The notes beneath the pieces were generated by a model that was not told the DNA's origin, searched no databases, and saw only the letters and a list, made by a program, of their open reading frames with translations. Below are positions 11,813-22,372 of a stretch of DNA of 64,000 bases, piece after piece. Both the position numbers and the translations under genes were made by a program. This stretch comes from Lingula anatina. Lineage: Eukaryota; Brachiopoda; Lingulata; Lingulida; Lingulidae. The stretch is taken from the NCBI RefSeq assembly GCF_001039355.2, contig NW_019775528.1, positions 37,969 to 101,968 on the forward strand. The letters are read 5' to 3'. Positions within the stretch are counted from its first letter, which is position 1. Every line of letters begins with the position of its first letter.

Positions 11813-14800
11813 GAAAGAGCTGGTACAGATGAAATAAACGGTAAAAATGAGAAAGAAAGTAAATTTTATATCCTCATTATTATTTGCGTAAAATAACATA
11901 GATTTTCTGCCTTCAACTGCACTTCTGTTCCAAGACCTCATTAATCTAACTTCCTTTAGCTTCTCTTGCTCTCAGACCACAGGGTGCACTGATATTCTTT
12001 TAAAAATTGTTGTATGGCACATGACCTACTTTTTAATAATAATACATTAAACTACTCTAGGAGACCCTGACATCAGAGTGGTAAGTTTTTCTAGCTTATC
12101 TTGGAAATTTTCCCACTAGCAAAAACAGGTACTTACGCAATAGCGACTACCACACTAAGGCCCATGTGGACGGCTAGTACCGCGTGATCAGGGCGGGGTG
12201 TGGGGGCGCCACTGATGCAGTAGTAACAATCCCCAAGGATTTTTATACGAAGCTGATGGTATTTCTGAAAATAAACCAAACAATAGTTTTACTTTTGTAT
12301 TTTCATAATAATTATTATAAGTATTATTATTTACTTTTTCTTTTATTTAGGTTTTTTAAATATTTTTATTCATTTTGTTTTCATTAACGTATTAAAAATT
12401 ACCATCCTTTTTTTTTTTTTTTTTTTTTTAGCTTTTGATGCAAGTATATTTCTCATTTTTCCTTTATTTAAATTAATTGCGTGTCACTTTGTTACGCCGT
12501 GTGGTGTCACAAAAATTTTTGTGACGTAGTGTGACGTCACGTTGTTGCGGGGACTTACCTGAGAAAGTTGGTCAAAGGTGGCAAAAAGCTGGTTCAAAAC
12601 GGAAACTAACTCGGGCGCTGTGACAGCAGACGACATTGCGGTAAAACCCACGATATCAGCAAAGAGAATACTATAAAAAAAGCAAAAAGCCCCAAAAAAA
12701 AAATATTAGAACTATTATTGTCATCACAGTTGTGAAAATTACTACGTAAAGTTGCAACCTTGAAGACAGCAACATGTGGATGCAAACAAGAGACGAATTC
12801 CCTGACATCTTTACCTAGCAATTGTTGTTCCAAACAGGAACGAATAAAACGAATTTGATTAAGGCCTATTCGTCCAAGTCACCAAAGAGTTTTAAAATCG
12901 GTTATATGACAGTTAACAGGGTTACACTGTTACCTAACATCCTCGTGTCGACTCATGTAGATTTTCCTGAACTGCCCTCCAATTTCATTTCCCATATCTT
13001 GCACCATATCGTCTGCGACGTGCTTTGGAAGGACAGACAATAGGAGGCGCTCCTGTTTGTGAATAAAGTAAATAATCTCGGTTTATCAGGTTGCGTTTAT
13101 GTTATTTATCTATTCAGTGGTCTTTATTTCTTTCTTAGCTTATTTATTGAAAATATGTTGTAATTTGGAACATTTTGCGGTACTTCTCAAGGCCTTATGC
13201 GTCCAGTTCTGTCTGCATCTTTGTTTGAATCCGCCATTTTGTTTTTGGAATAACGGGAGGGGTGGGGCACTGGCGGATCGGGAGGGGGGAGGGTGCATAA
13301 AGACTCAAAACGACGAGATGTAAACATTGCTCGCTTTTGTTCTGGCTTCTAATACTGGTTTTGGGGAGAAAGTGCTTTCAAAGCCAAGGAAGGGGGGATT
13401 TGTTCCCCAGCTCGACCATTTGGGGGCAATGAAAACTCTCCCGTTAGGGCCTACCTGTTCTTTAGATTTCTCCTCGATGGCAACCTTGACTGAGAGCGAA
13501 GCTTTGGCTTCCAGGAACGCCCGGCGCTGGTTCTTGTCCGCAAGAAAATATGAGATCGTCCCTAATACATTGGCACACATGAATAACAGTATATCAGCAG
13601 CAACCTAAGAAAAAAACATGAAAATTATGATCACAACATGGATAGATTTAAAGCCAAAGAAACACAGCACCTAATATGTTGGCGCACGCGAATCAGAATA
13701 TTACCGGTAGTTGGAGCAAAATACATACTTCGTATGATATTATTAAATAATCTAACAGAATTTCCATAAAAGGGATACAACTGTAACAACTGTTCGTTTC
13801 GGTCAAAAAACAGATTCTCCTGGGGCGAACGACGATTTTCCCATACTGACCAATGATTAATGAATCCATTTCGACATTCATGTAAGACCACGTTTCTTTT
13901 CTGGAAGTTTTTTTTTTAATAACCTCTCAAGAGATTATTACGGAGGTATAACCGTCTATGAAGGTCCATGTGGTTTGATGGCAAGCATAGATTCCAGATT
14001 AATTTCGATAACTGCTCTTTTGGTGGTAAAATGGAATTTATCATATTTCTACGAGTTGTTAACAATGTATTTATTGTGAAATATGAATCTCATGCGCACA
14101 GTTGTTATAAACGCTAGACTTTTCATTAACACCTAAGTGAAACGTCTGGCACTCGGGCAGGATAAAGATCAGAAAAAGTAATCATATATCAGCAACTTGT
14201 AAAGCACAAAACATGTATATATCAATTTCTTCGCTGCTTTAGGCATGATACGAAAATATGTCGTTAGGCAGACTAATTAATAAGACGTAAAGGAATACAA
14301 TGCGCTTTAGACTACTGTATAGCAAAATATTGATTTCCCTTGTTAGTTCAGAATTTCTCCAAGATATACCTACCGTATATCGCAAAGCTTTGAAAAGATA
14401 ACAATAGGTAAACCCATTTTCTAGTTATTTTAAGAAATTAAAATTTCTACATATATGATATTACCGTCAGGAGTGAAAGTCACCATTCCCCTATCTCATT
14501 AAGAGAGTTGCACTAGAATTAGAACTCAAAACCCGATTAACAGATTGCTATTTTGATTATAATTTTGAATTTTAGCGACTAAGGGGAAATATTGAAATTA
14601 TATTGAATCAAAATTTTGCAAATGAAGGTCTGCCGTTTATTGTGCTACTTCGCATGGTGAATGCAGCATGAATTACGTTAATTTATAATAAATAAGTATC
14701 GTCATTTCCATCGAATAGCTCGACTTGGTTGTTATAATACAGCGGCTGTCTTCTTTGATTCAACAGAACACAGAGAGTAGTGTTTATTTTGTCAAATGAT

Positions 14801-16067
14801 AGACTTAAATTTTTGGAGATCAACATTGAAAAAAAAAGCACAGCGTCTTTTTTCGTCTCGACTTCTCGCCAATTCTGTGCTATAAGAGGTATTCATCCCT
14901 CGAACTCTGGCAAGAAGTGTAGGGACAACTGCTTGCGATATCTTCTTTATTTTGAGTAGGAAAGGGTCCTTATGAGGACTCGCTTTTTGTAGTAATTTAT
15001 CATTATAATTATCATTTTTCTTTTTGCCCCAAAGGAAAATCTTGCTTGAGATCATGTCCTCTAAACAGCACACTTTTTTGATATGATTTTCTTCAGCACA
15101 TTCGGTAAGACTCGTTTTAATGCACCTGATAAGCTGTTGTTCAGCATCGATAATATATGGTTCTGTTTACTTAAATCTTTACTTTAATATTTCGCCGGAT
15201 ATCTTTGAATATTTCAAGGCAATTTTCCGACGCGTCTGGATATCATGATAATTTTTTCAAATAAAACATCAAGTATTTTGGATTATTTGTAACTTAAAAT
15301 TTGTCAGCAAATTTTAGTTTAACCAAGAAGAAATATAACTGATTCAATTCTACTAAATTGCATGGCCAATAAAAAAGATCAGTATGACAACTTTCTCCAA
15401 TCTTCAGTCTCACCTCATTTCCTATGTAGAATATCCCATAAGGCTGCATCGCCGCCAAAATGGCCGTCAAAAGTAGGTAACCCAGGATGGCTAACAGGTT
15501 AAAAAGTCCGCAGATCGCTATTCTGACAGGCAAAACTATGAAAGCCAGGTAGAGAAGCAACGCTTGCAGGCCAACAACGTGATTCGGAGACACCGCAATC
15601 CCTAAACTGTACCGTATCCCAATATCTACGAACAGCTTTGTTTGAAGATAAATCCAAAATACAAAACACATCGCAAGGTGGCCTTTATCCGGCAGGAGCC
15701 TCGGTTTGATTTTGCATAGAAAGAACACTACAAAGTCTATAACGAGGATTGCTTTTACGGCCAAGATGCTTGGACTTTGATATTTGACGACGTACGAGAC
15801 GATGAGGGCAATGTCACAGAAAAAGGAAAGGACGGCTGCTATAGAGAGAGCGCCCTGTTTCTGTCGCCGATAATATGCACCGTAGAGGTTCTCAAGGTCC
15901 GGATCCGCATATCGCATGCGAAGAAATTTCGGCAATAGACGCTGGAGACCCGTATTATCGATTTCAGTCTCTCCACTGCCTTGTTTAATATCCTCCTTGC
16001 TTGATATCGTGTGCTCCGGGGAAACCTTGTTCCCTTTTGCTTTCAGTTCGTAATCCTCCTTCGTCAT
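3506..16067 (-). CDS. Membrane adenylyl cyclase, ADCY2/4/7 type (18 coding exons)
   Basis: Makes cAMP from ATP at the plasma membrane. Coding exons in transcript order: 15414-16067, 13455-13604, 12934-13052, 12559-12670, 12137-12264, 11497-11655, 10480-10618, 9816-9985, 8374-8535, 7790-7874, 7352-7468, 6773-7026, 6242-6323, 5578-5736, 5262-5408, 4658-4880, 4260-4384, 3506-3691. All have GT/AG borders, compatible phases, and sum to 3,171 nt (1,056 residues plus TAA). The order is six membrane segments, catalytic C1 (about 280-487), six more segments, and C2 (about 815-1045). Metal aspartates sit in [10 protein letters not shown] and [10 protein letters not shown]2 keeps the KIKT lysine, FDIW aspartate and the Asn/Arg of NTVNVASR, so the enzyme should be active. 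The N-terminal [11 protein letters not shown], the C-terminal [12 protein letters not shown] and the length resemble vertebrate ADCY2/4/7 and Drosophila AC76E, classically Gs-activated and Gbetagamma-modulated. The assignment to this subfamily is by memory of the sequences. Confidence 0.93.
5935..6107. repeat. MITE-like element with CAGGCCYGTAGCC ends
   Basis: Lies in the intron between adenylyl cyclase exons 13 and 14. Left end CAGGCCTGTAGCCAGC and right end CCCGGCTACGGGCCTG are inverted repeats. The interior repeats AGTGGAC twice and has G- and C-runs at the two sides. A relic of the same end is at the extreme left of the window, and a diverged relative may be at 53995-54115. Confidence 0.6.
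6242..8535 (-). CDS. Adenylyl cyclase exons 9-13: second membrane domain
   Basis: Exons 8374-8535, 7790-7874, 7352-7468, 6773-7026 and 6242-6323 carry TM7-TM12. The segments include [58 protein letters not shown], paired segments in exon 12 and [17 protein letters not shown] in exon 13. The extracellular loop in exon 12 has two N-glycosylation sequons (NFT, NAT) and two Cys, the usual place for glycosylation in this enzyme family. Confidence 0.88.
6706..6748. repeat. (TTA)n microsatellite
   Basis: Perfect ATT/TTA triplet run in the intron just downstream of adenylyl cyclase exon 12. Similar triplet runs occur at 11765-11812, 28768-28808, 36283-36325, 43605-43641 and 59536-59589. Confidence 0.95.
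9290..9735. repeat. Dispersed repeat, copy 1 (pair of 13785-14100)
   Basis: Shares with 13785-14100, in the same orientation, a chain of words: CTGTTCGTTT, ATTTTCCCATACT, AATGAATCCATTT, AGATTATTAC/GGGATTATTACAG, and TTTATTGTGAAATAT. Both copies lie in adenylyl cyclase introns. The 3' part (TACTGGAAACAGCAGAGA and onwards) also resembles 60280-60345. Confidence 0.6.
10032..10140. repeat. Short MITE with CCCAGCAAACACAGAACG ends
   Basis: A 109-bp element in the intron between adenylyl cyclase exons 7 and 8. The left end CCCAGCAAACACAGAACG pairs with the right end CGTTCTGTGATTGCTGGG. The interior is built from AACGTT/ATAACG words, so the whole strand can fold on itself. No transposase is encoded, as expected for a MITE. 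Confidence 0.75.
10480..13052 (-). CDS. Adenylyl cyclase exons 3-7: C1 catalytic half
   Basis: Five exons encode, in order, [13 protein letters not shown] and the [13 protein letters not shown] loop; [20 protein letters not shown] with the first metal Asp; [17 protein letters not shown] with the second; [20 protein letters not shown] and [20 protein letters not shown]; and [20 protein letters not shown] ending [11 protein letters not shown]. Every block matches the class III nucleotidyl cyclase C1a fold. The next exon (9816-9985) encodes a hydrophilic, Asp/Asn-rich C1b linker, the least conserved part of the protein. Confidence 0.93.
10728..10979. repeat. Fold-back element, GATCCAACTCYGYAGGGA family, copy 1
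   Basis: Long diverged terminal inverted repeats: ATAGATCCAACTCCGCAGGG near the left end pairs with CCCTGGAGTTGGTTCGATCTAT near the right end, extending into ATGCCCAATGAAAC / CTTTTGGAATGAGCC. The core GGCGTTGAGGAG also occurs in complement in the copy at 18225-18474. Confidence 0.65.
11765..11812. repeat. (ATT)n microsatellite
   Basis: ATT triplet run inside the adenylyl cyclase intron between exons 5 and 6. The poly-Asn open frame crossing it is an artefact of the triplet. Confidence 0.95.
13785..14100. repeat. Dispersed repeat, copy 2 (pair of 9290-9735)
   Basis: Direct-orientation relative of 9290-9735, roughly 75-80% alike by eye, in intron 1 of the adenylyl cyclase coding region. No terminal repeats were found. 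Confidence 0.55.
15414..16067 (-). CDS. Adenylyl cyclase exon 1: N-terminus and TM1-TM5
   Basis: 218 residues from the ATG at 16067. A charged cytosolic N-terminus of about 70 residues is followed by five hydrophobic stretches, beginning [19 protein letters not shown] and ending [17 protein letters not shown]. The exon ends YIGNE before donor GTGAGA. TM6 is carried by the next exon ([20 protein letters not shown]). A likely acceptor (ATTTTTTAG) sits 24 nt above the ATG at 16092-16094, implying an upstream non-coding exon. Confidence 0.9.
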
Positions 16068-16102
16068 CTTGTCTTGTGCACTGGACGTGTTCTAAAAAAT
16101 GA

Positions 16103-16130
16103 TGACGTCACTTATGTGAAAGTGACGTCA
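16103..16130. promoter_or_regulatory. Pair of perfect CRE palindromes upstream of adenylyl cyclase
   Basis: TGACGTCA occurs at 16103-16110 and again at 16123-16130, 20 bp apart, which is about two helical turns. This is the full palindromic site for CREB/ATF proteins (established knowledge). They lie 36 and 56 bp upstream of the cyclase ATG. If the acceptor at 16092-16094 is used they are at the end of a 5' UTR intron; otherwise they would be promoter-proximal. Whether they are bound is unknown. Confidence 0.5.
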
Positions 16131-16772
16131 CAATTAAGGCAAAGAAAATGTCGTTAAGTCAAATACCTTTCGTCTTGCAATGTTTCAGTTTCAGAGCCTC
16201 TCTGTGTCACACAAATTTAAATGTACATTGCAGTCTCTGGCATATATATTCACAGAGTTCAAGTACGTCTCCCCGCCAAGAGTCGCATGTCTTAATGAAA
16301 AGATTATGTTTAAATGGTAATCAACAACCTCAATGGAAGCCAGGCTTTGAGCGAGCTTAAGTTTTCTTAGTAAAGGTGCTTTGCTGGGGCGTTCATTCTT
16401 CAGCTATGGTATAATGTTTTCGTCGCTCTAAAATGGAAAAAAAATCATTAAGCTTCTTCATCTGCTTACATAACATGTTCACGTTTCCTGGAAAATCCCT
16501 TCATCTTCATACAAAATAATAACAGATTTAAACCCACACATATACACACATTATTCAGAAGATCGAATCGTCTCTGTGTCCGTCGCAGTATATTTTTCAA
16601 AGACCACACACAATAATATAAAACACTTCACTATAGCCATAAAGATATTACTTTACCTTCATCTGGAGATAAAAAGCGGTTTGTGGCGGCCTATGCTTTA
16701 TACACTGATAACTCATGCTGTATTAAAATGCACGACGCTGCTTCCGCATACACTTAGGTTGCACTCAGAACA

Positions 16773-16930
16773 AGTTGATCCTCGGGCTAACAGATCCTCG
16801 GATCAAATATGGCGGACCCACTTGAGAGCTTTCCGCATAATCCCCTAACAGGCACTGAAGAGATTCAGGGGCAAGCTTTCAAGTGGGTGGGGCATATTTG
16901 ATCCGCGGATCTGTAAGTTCGCGGTTCAAC
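16773..16930. repeat. Fold-back element, AGATCAAATATGGC family, copy 1
   Basis: CTAACAGATCCTCGGATCAA and ATATGGCGGACCCACTTGAG on the left pair with CAAGTGGGTGGGGCATATTT and GATCCGCGGATCTGTAAGTT on the right. The centre carries GCATAATCCCCT. Related copies are at 33341-33495 and 40577-40708. Confidence 0.7.
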
Positions 16931-17435
16931 GTAGATTGTGAATGTGGCCTTAGCTAGATTTATATTATCCGAATGCATCCGTCGTTTCCATGCAGTAACA
17001 CCCTGAGTATCGGATCTCTCCACTGCCCAAATGCCCCTCCGGTAATTGATAACTGACAACAGTTACTTGAAAAGGAAGTGTCATGCATATATTTAGCAGA
17101 GGGGTGAGTGTCCAGTGTCCTCTAAAATTAAGCATGTTTATACCAAGATGCAGCACGCACTGTAAATGCATTCGAATGTCATATCAAAGTCGCACACAAA
17201 GAAGGACAAGAATTGGGGGGGAGGGAATACCACCCCTAGCTTTTTGGGCACCCCCTTCTTCCTCGTCTTCCTAGCCTCCCATAGAACATTTTAATGCATG
17301 TTTCTATTCATAGCAGTGCCCTATTCCTGTGTCCTACATATATTGGTAAATAACCTCGTCTATACTGTTTTACGTTTGCTTCGATTTACTCGACAATAAT
17401 TCTGTAATCTTTGCGTTTACCGCCCCCCAACACAC

Positions 17436-17436
17436 A

Positions 17437-17470
<34 letters not shown>
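17436..17470. repeat. (CA)n microsatellite
   Basis: ACACAC run preceded by CCCCCCAACACACACATTC. Confidence 0.9.
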
Positions 17471-17471
<1 letters not shown>

Positions 17472-18224
17472 GCAAAACGCTTGATCCTAGTTTCACCATA
17501 TATTACAAATACATACCTGGAGCAGAAACTTTTACTGCTGACGAATCTACTTCGATCTTGCACTAAATTAATGTCAACGCACTAACCAAACAATGGCGAT
17601 CTTTAGACTGACCTCACTTCAACCCTCAAACAGCGCCTAAATGATTTTTTCTCTCAGTCAAATCTAATAAACGGAGATAGCTATTTTGATTTCTTCGTCC
17701 TAGGATAAAAAGAAAAAATCAGAAGGCCTGCACGCAAGCAGGCGTGTGAGCATGCGTCAATACAGGTCCTAATTTTCCTGGCGATGCTATATTTCTGTTA
17801 ATTTTATCATTTGCATTAAAAAAAATTACGTTAAGGTACAACAAGGCACAACAAAAATATCGCATGTGCACAAGCGAGGATATACTCATTTAAATCTCTC
17901 TCGCGCTTCTACATACCAGAATCCCGCTACATACGCAGCTAATTCTTTTCATTTGCGTTTGCTACATGTAGAAGTGATAACAATAACTTGGCTTATTTTG
18001 ACGACTACGTTTGTACAGAAAAACGAAGTTAATTTGAAAATGATATCAAATTGGCATCCGTGCCTTTCTTTACACCGCTCTGTACAGAAAATCGGTAACA
18101 CACCTACAGTTTTCAGACAATAGGTTTCGTTTCGCTGTGACGTAAATAAAAAAACACAATAACACATGAAGTAGGCCTATATCCGATCTGGCTGGATCAA
18201 ATATGCAGCATGAGTACCCAATAT

Positions 18225-18474
18225 CCCATTCCCGTAAACACCATCGGTCTACTTAAATCGATCCAACTTTGTAGGGACTCTCGCTGAGTGCAATCAGCTT
18301 AACTAAATGACACGCTTCCTCTTGTTTCCAACATACTCGTATCAGCCTCAGATTTTCTGTTTTCTACTCAACGCCAGGAGGAGGCTTTTCATTCAGTTAA
18401 GCTGATTGCACTCAGCAAGAGTTCCCGCAGAGTTGGGTCGATCTGAGTAGACGGTGGCGTCTATGGGAATTGGG
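18225..18474. repeat. Fold-back element, GATCCAACTCYGYAGGGA family, copy 2
   Basis: About 65-100 bp terminal inverted repeats around a ~60 bp centre. GTCTACTTAAATCGATCCAA on the left pairs with TTGGGTCGATCTGAGTAGAC on the right; GAGTGCAATCAGCTTAACT pairs with AGTTAAGCTGATTGCACTC. The outer ends CCCATTCCC and GGGAATTGGGCC also pair. Copies at 10728-10979 and, more diverged, about 51627-51840. Confidence 0.75.
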
Positions 18475-18587
18475 CCTTAGCAACGGGGTTACGGAGAGCG
18501 CACGAGCACAAAGGAGGGCGGGTCCACAATACAGACTGTCGACATTCGATCTGAATGACACTAACGGATCTGAGATTCTGTGGGTCT

Positions 18588-18605
18588 CTCTCTCTCTCTC
18601 TCTTA

Positions 18606-18652
<47 letters not shown>

Positions 18653-18660
18653 GGGGGGGG
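18588..18660. repeat. (CT)n, (TG)n and poly-G run
   Basis: CTCTCT, then an uninterrupted TG run of about 44 bp, then GGGGGGGGGG. Confidence 0.95.
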
Positions 18661-19404
18661 AATAGGGGGGGACTGCACAAGAACGGTCATTTCAACCTCA
18701 CTTTGCTCCGCAATAATTTCAGACGAAAAAAAAAACGTTTTGGTGGATTGTCAAGGTCACAAATGGGAAAATGTCTGGTTTTTGTTTCGTTTTGAAGGGA
18801 AGCACGGGCCACTTTAGACGCTAAGAATTCGAAGGGAAGGCAAACGGCACTGACTTGCCCCGGTTCCTTCAGTGTACGCCTACGACTATACATATTATTT
18901 CCTAGCATTCCTGGAAACGACGAACAAAAGAGCTTGTGCGAATAAAACGAATAATGCATCCAAGACCACAGACACGAATTTCCTAGCTGCCTCTGACAAA
19001 TCCCATACTTCCATTACCTACTCAAAGGCTTCTTTTATGAACTGTAATGACAGTTGGACATTAACGCCTCTTTGATGTTCATATTAACACGTTCCCGGGG
19101 TATGACACTGAAGTGGCGACTGAAGTACTCGTAATGTAAGCTCCCATGTAAACATTTCTAAGTAAGAGAAGAACCTGCAGGACACGTATGAAAGACAAGA
19201 CATAGCGAGAGGCCTACAAGTGATTGCAGGTTGACATACACTGTATTGGTATTATACCACTCATCTTGAGACCGAGCTCTCAAAGGAGTAGCAATATTGA
19301 GGTTAATTGACAAAATGACAGCCGTGGTTAACTTGATGAAGCTGGATTTACGGTGTATTCTGCACTAGTTGGCGTTTCTCGTTTCCTGCTTTAGAAATTG
19401 ATCT

Positions 19405-19453
19405 GTGGTATTTCTCTCTCTCTCTCTCTCTCTCTCGCTGTTTCTTTCTCCCC

Positions 19454-19513
<60 letters not shown>

Positions 19514-19542
19514 ACTCCATCTCTCACACGAACTCTCTCCCC

Positions 19543-19604
<62 letters not shown>

Positions 19605-19645
19605 ACGCGCGCGCGTACACACACACACAAACAAACACCATGACA
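19405..19645. repeat. Compound (CT)n(CA)n array
   Basis: Alternating blocks: CT, interruption, CT, CA, CT, CA, then a CGCGCG-containing patch and more CA. The plus strand is almost pure pyrimidine in its CT parts. All long frames across it are dipeptide repeats and are not genes. Confidence 0.95.
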
Positions 19646-20059
19646 CTCACACACACAGACTGTCTAACACCCGAGCACACGTGCTCTATCTAACCCCCCC
19701 CTCCCTCACACCTACCCACATACTATCTCTTCTCATTACACAAGACAACTGTTTCGTTACAACATTTCTGGGTTACTACATATCTACCTACACTTACCTA
19801 CCCGCATAAACATAACAACCACTGAACAGACTGAACAGTGCAGTCAGTGATGCCACATCCGCTGAAGAACTGGGCCTTTTAAAATGCACAAAACCTTAAG
19901 TCGGTGTTTATAATGAAGAGAGTCGACCACATAATACGACTGCCTAGAGTTGTAAATACGAGTCACGTGTAGCATTGGGAACGTACTTGGGTGCCCACCA
20001 AATGGTTTATTGGGTCAGGGGGGCTAAAAACAGAAATGTACCGGCTGACAGGAGTGACG

Positions 20060-20135
20060 TGAAGAGGGAAAGAGAGAGAGAGTTTGTGTCAGGGAAAATG
20101 TGTGTGTGTGTATTTGACAGAGAGAAGAAGGGGGG

Positions 20136-20207
<72 letters not shown>

Positions 20208-20310
20208 TGTGTGTGTCAGGGAAAATGTGTGTGTGTGTGTTTGACAGAGAGATGAAGGGGGGAGACAGAGAGTGTGTGTGTGTGAGTGAGTGTGCATGTG
20301 TGAGTGTGTT

Positions 20311-20361
<51 letters not shown>

Positions 20362-20381
20362 GAGAGAGTGAGGGGGGAGAA

Positions 20382-20416
<35 letters not shown>
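20060..20416. repeat. Compound (GT)n(GA)n array with internal ~128 bp period
   Basis: GA, GT, GT, GA blocks, plus-strand purine-rich, i.e. complementary in composition to 19405-19645. The unit TCAGGGAAAATGTGTGTG ... TTTGACAGAGAG ... AAGGGGGGAGA appears at about 20087-20137 and again at 20217-20265. Confidence 0.9.
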
Positions 20417-20420
<4 letters not shown>

Positions 20421-20650
20421 TTCAGAATATTACACACAAAGACTATAGAAAGAGCACCAACTCTGTTAATTGAATGGTTCTGCGGCTATATTACCTACTT
20501 TCCCCATTTCTTTGTGAGAGCATTTCCACAGTTTCGTTGTAAATATAATAACCAGCTTCCATGTATCAATCTGCATGTCCACTTCATTCACTATACCCTG
20601 CGATACATTCAGGAAATATAGATATTTTCATTAGGAATCATAGACACCTT

Positions 20651-20721
20651 TAATCTCCTAAATCAGCCCTGTAATCTCCTAAATCAGCCCTGTAATCTCC
20701 TAAATCACCCTTGTAATCACT
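20651..20721. repeat. 21-bp tandem repeat, about 3.4 copies
   Basis: Unit is TAATCTCCTAAATCAGCCCT plus G. Copies start at 20651, 20672 and 20693 (the third has two changes), then a partial TAATCACT. Confidence 0.9.
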
Positions 20722-21819
20722 TAGAGAACAATCAGAAGCATAAATAAAAATTCTCGATTTCTTATTTCCTTCTTGGTATCATTTTTATGTGGGAAAAGGT
20801 TAATGACACTGTATTTCAAGAGGTGCAAATGTTAACACAAACTAAATCAAAATTTTTTCGTTAATTTTTTAACTTATCAATTGCCCAATTATTGCTCTGA
20901 TAAATGAAGTAATCCAGTGATTATAGATACATTCAATTACATTTGATGGTTTATCGTCTAACTACAATGTCGGACTATGAGTAGCGACTACACATAGACC
21001 CATTGTTGAGAGTTAAGACAATCATTTTTTTGTCTTATAAGATGAAATCAATAATTTATATGTATGGACGCGACAAATAAATAATGGCACAGATATTAAC
21101 GTATTGGAAATGTTTAATTCTAGTGTTATTATTCATAAATTAACGTTTATCAAATTATGTATGTTCGTGAAATTGATTCTCCCCCCCCCCCCCATCTCTC
21201 TCACCCTCTCTCATTCTCTCTCTTTAAAAAAACGCCTCATTATGTGTATTTCTAGGCGTATTTCAGATTTATAGAGACCCACCCTAATTTCTAAAATATT
21301 ATTCAGTCCCAGGCACGCTTGACACGAGACAGAAGCTAGTTTCTAACAAACTCTTTTACCTCAGTCTGTGAACTGGCTAGGCTCAGGTGCATTTTGTAAG
21401 GTTGGGCGTGCCTGTTGGCCAAAACTTCAAGCAAAAAAATACATTACCTACCTTTTTCTTTGAGATTTCAGTTTAGAAAGTAGAAATGAAAAGATGGCGA
21501 CAGAAGACGCATCTCTCTTCCGTCTGTATGTGGCATCTCTGCACCTAAATAGTTTGTCCAGTGAGAGCTAATGTGGCGTTCAACTAACTACCGTGGAATT
21601 GTTATAAGCCCTGCGTAAACAGAGAGACCGTTGATTAAGCCTTTCTTAGTAAGTTATATTAAACTTTATCAAAGTATCGGGTCATGTGCTCGTATTTGGT
21701 CAATGTCTTGCTTAGATTGGGGTGATTGGATCGCCACTCGGTCTCTCGGGTCTCTCTTTCTCTTTCTCTCTTTGGCATCTCCTCACTTTCATCTCTCCCT
21801 CTCTCCCCCCCCCCCCCCC

Positions 21820-22368
21820 NNNNNNNNNNNNNNNNNNNNNNNNNNNNNNNNNNNNNNNNNNNNNNNNNNNNNNNNNNNNNNNNNNNNNNNNNNNNNNNNN
21901 NNNNNNNNNNNNNNNNNNNNNNNNNNNNNNNNNNNNNNNNNNNNNNNNNNNNNNNNNNNNNNNNNNNNNNNNNNNNNNNNNNNNNNNNNNNNNNNNNNNN
22001 NNNNNNNNNNNNNNNNNNNNNNNNNNNNNNNNNNNNNNNNNNNNNNNNNNNNNNNNNNNNNNNNNNNNNNNNNNNNNNNNNNNNNNNNNNNNNNNNNNNN
22101 NNNNNNNNNNNNNNNNNNNNNNNNNNNNNNNNNNNNNNNNNNNNNNNNNNNNNNNNNNNNNNNNNNNNNNNNNNNNNNNNNNNNNNNNNNNNNNNNNNNN
22201 NNNNNNNNNNNNNNNNNNNNNNNNNNNNNNNNNNNNNNNNNNNNNNNNNNNNNNNNNNNNNNNNNNNNNNNNNNNNNNNNNNNNNNNNNNNNNNNNNNNN
22301 NNNNNNNNNNNNNNNNNNNNNNNNNNNNNNNNNNNNNNNNNNNNNNNNNNNNNNNNNNNNNNNNNNNN
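21820..22368. other. Assembly gap (549 N)
   Basis: Run of N. The left flank ends CACTTTCATCTCTCCCTCTC then poly-C; the right flank opens ACTTTCATCTCTCTCTC. The same CACTTTCATCTCTC word on both sides suggests the contig ends overlap in a CT-rich repeat and that the gap length is nominal. Confidence 0.98.
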
Positions 22369-22370
22369 AC

Positions 22371-22372
22371 TT

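Noticed and set aside
11726-11941. Frame with a poly-Asn run
   Set aside because: Created by the ATT triplet repeat inside a cyclase intron.
19348-20437. Many overlapping 80-130 residue frames (Ser/Leu, Thr/His, Val/Cys, Arg/Glu repeats)
   Set aside because: Pure microsatellite translation on both strands.
20651-20721. CRISPR-like repeat array
   Set aside because: Only a short direct tandem repeat with no spacers, in an animal genome.
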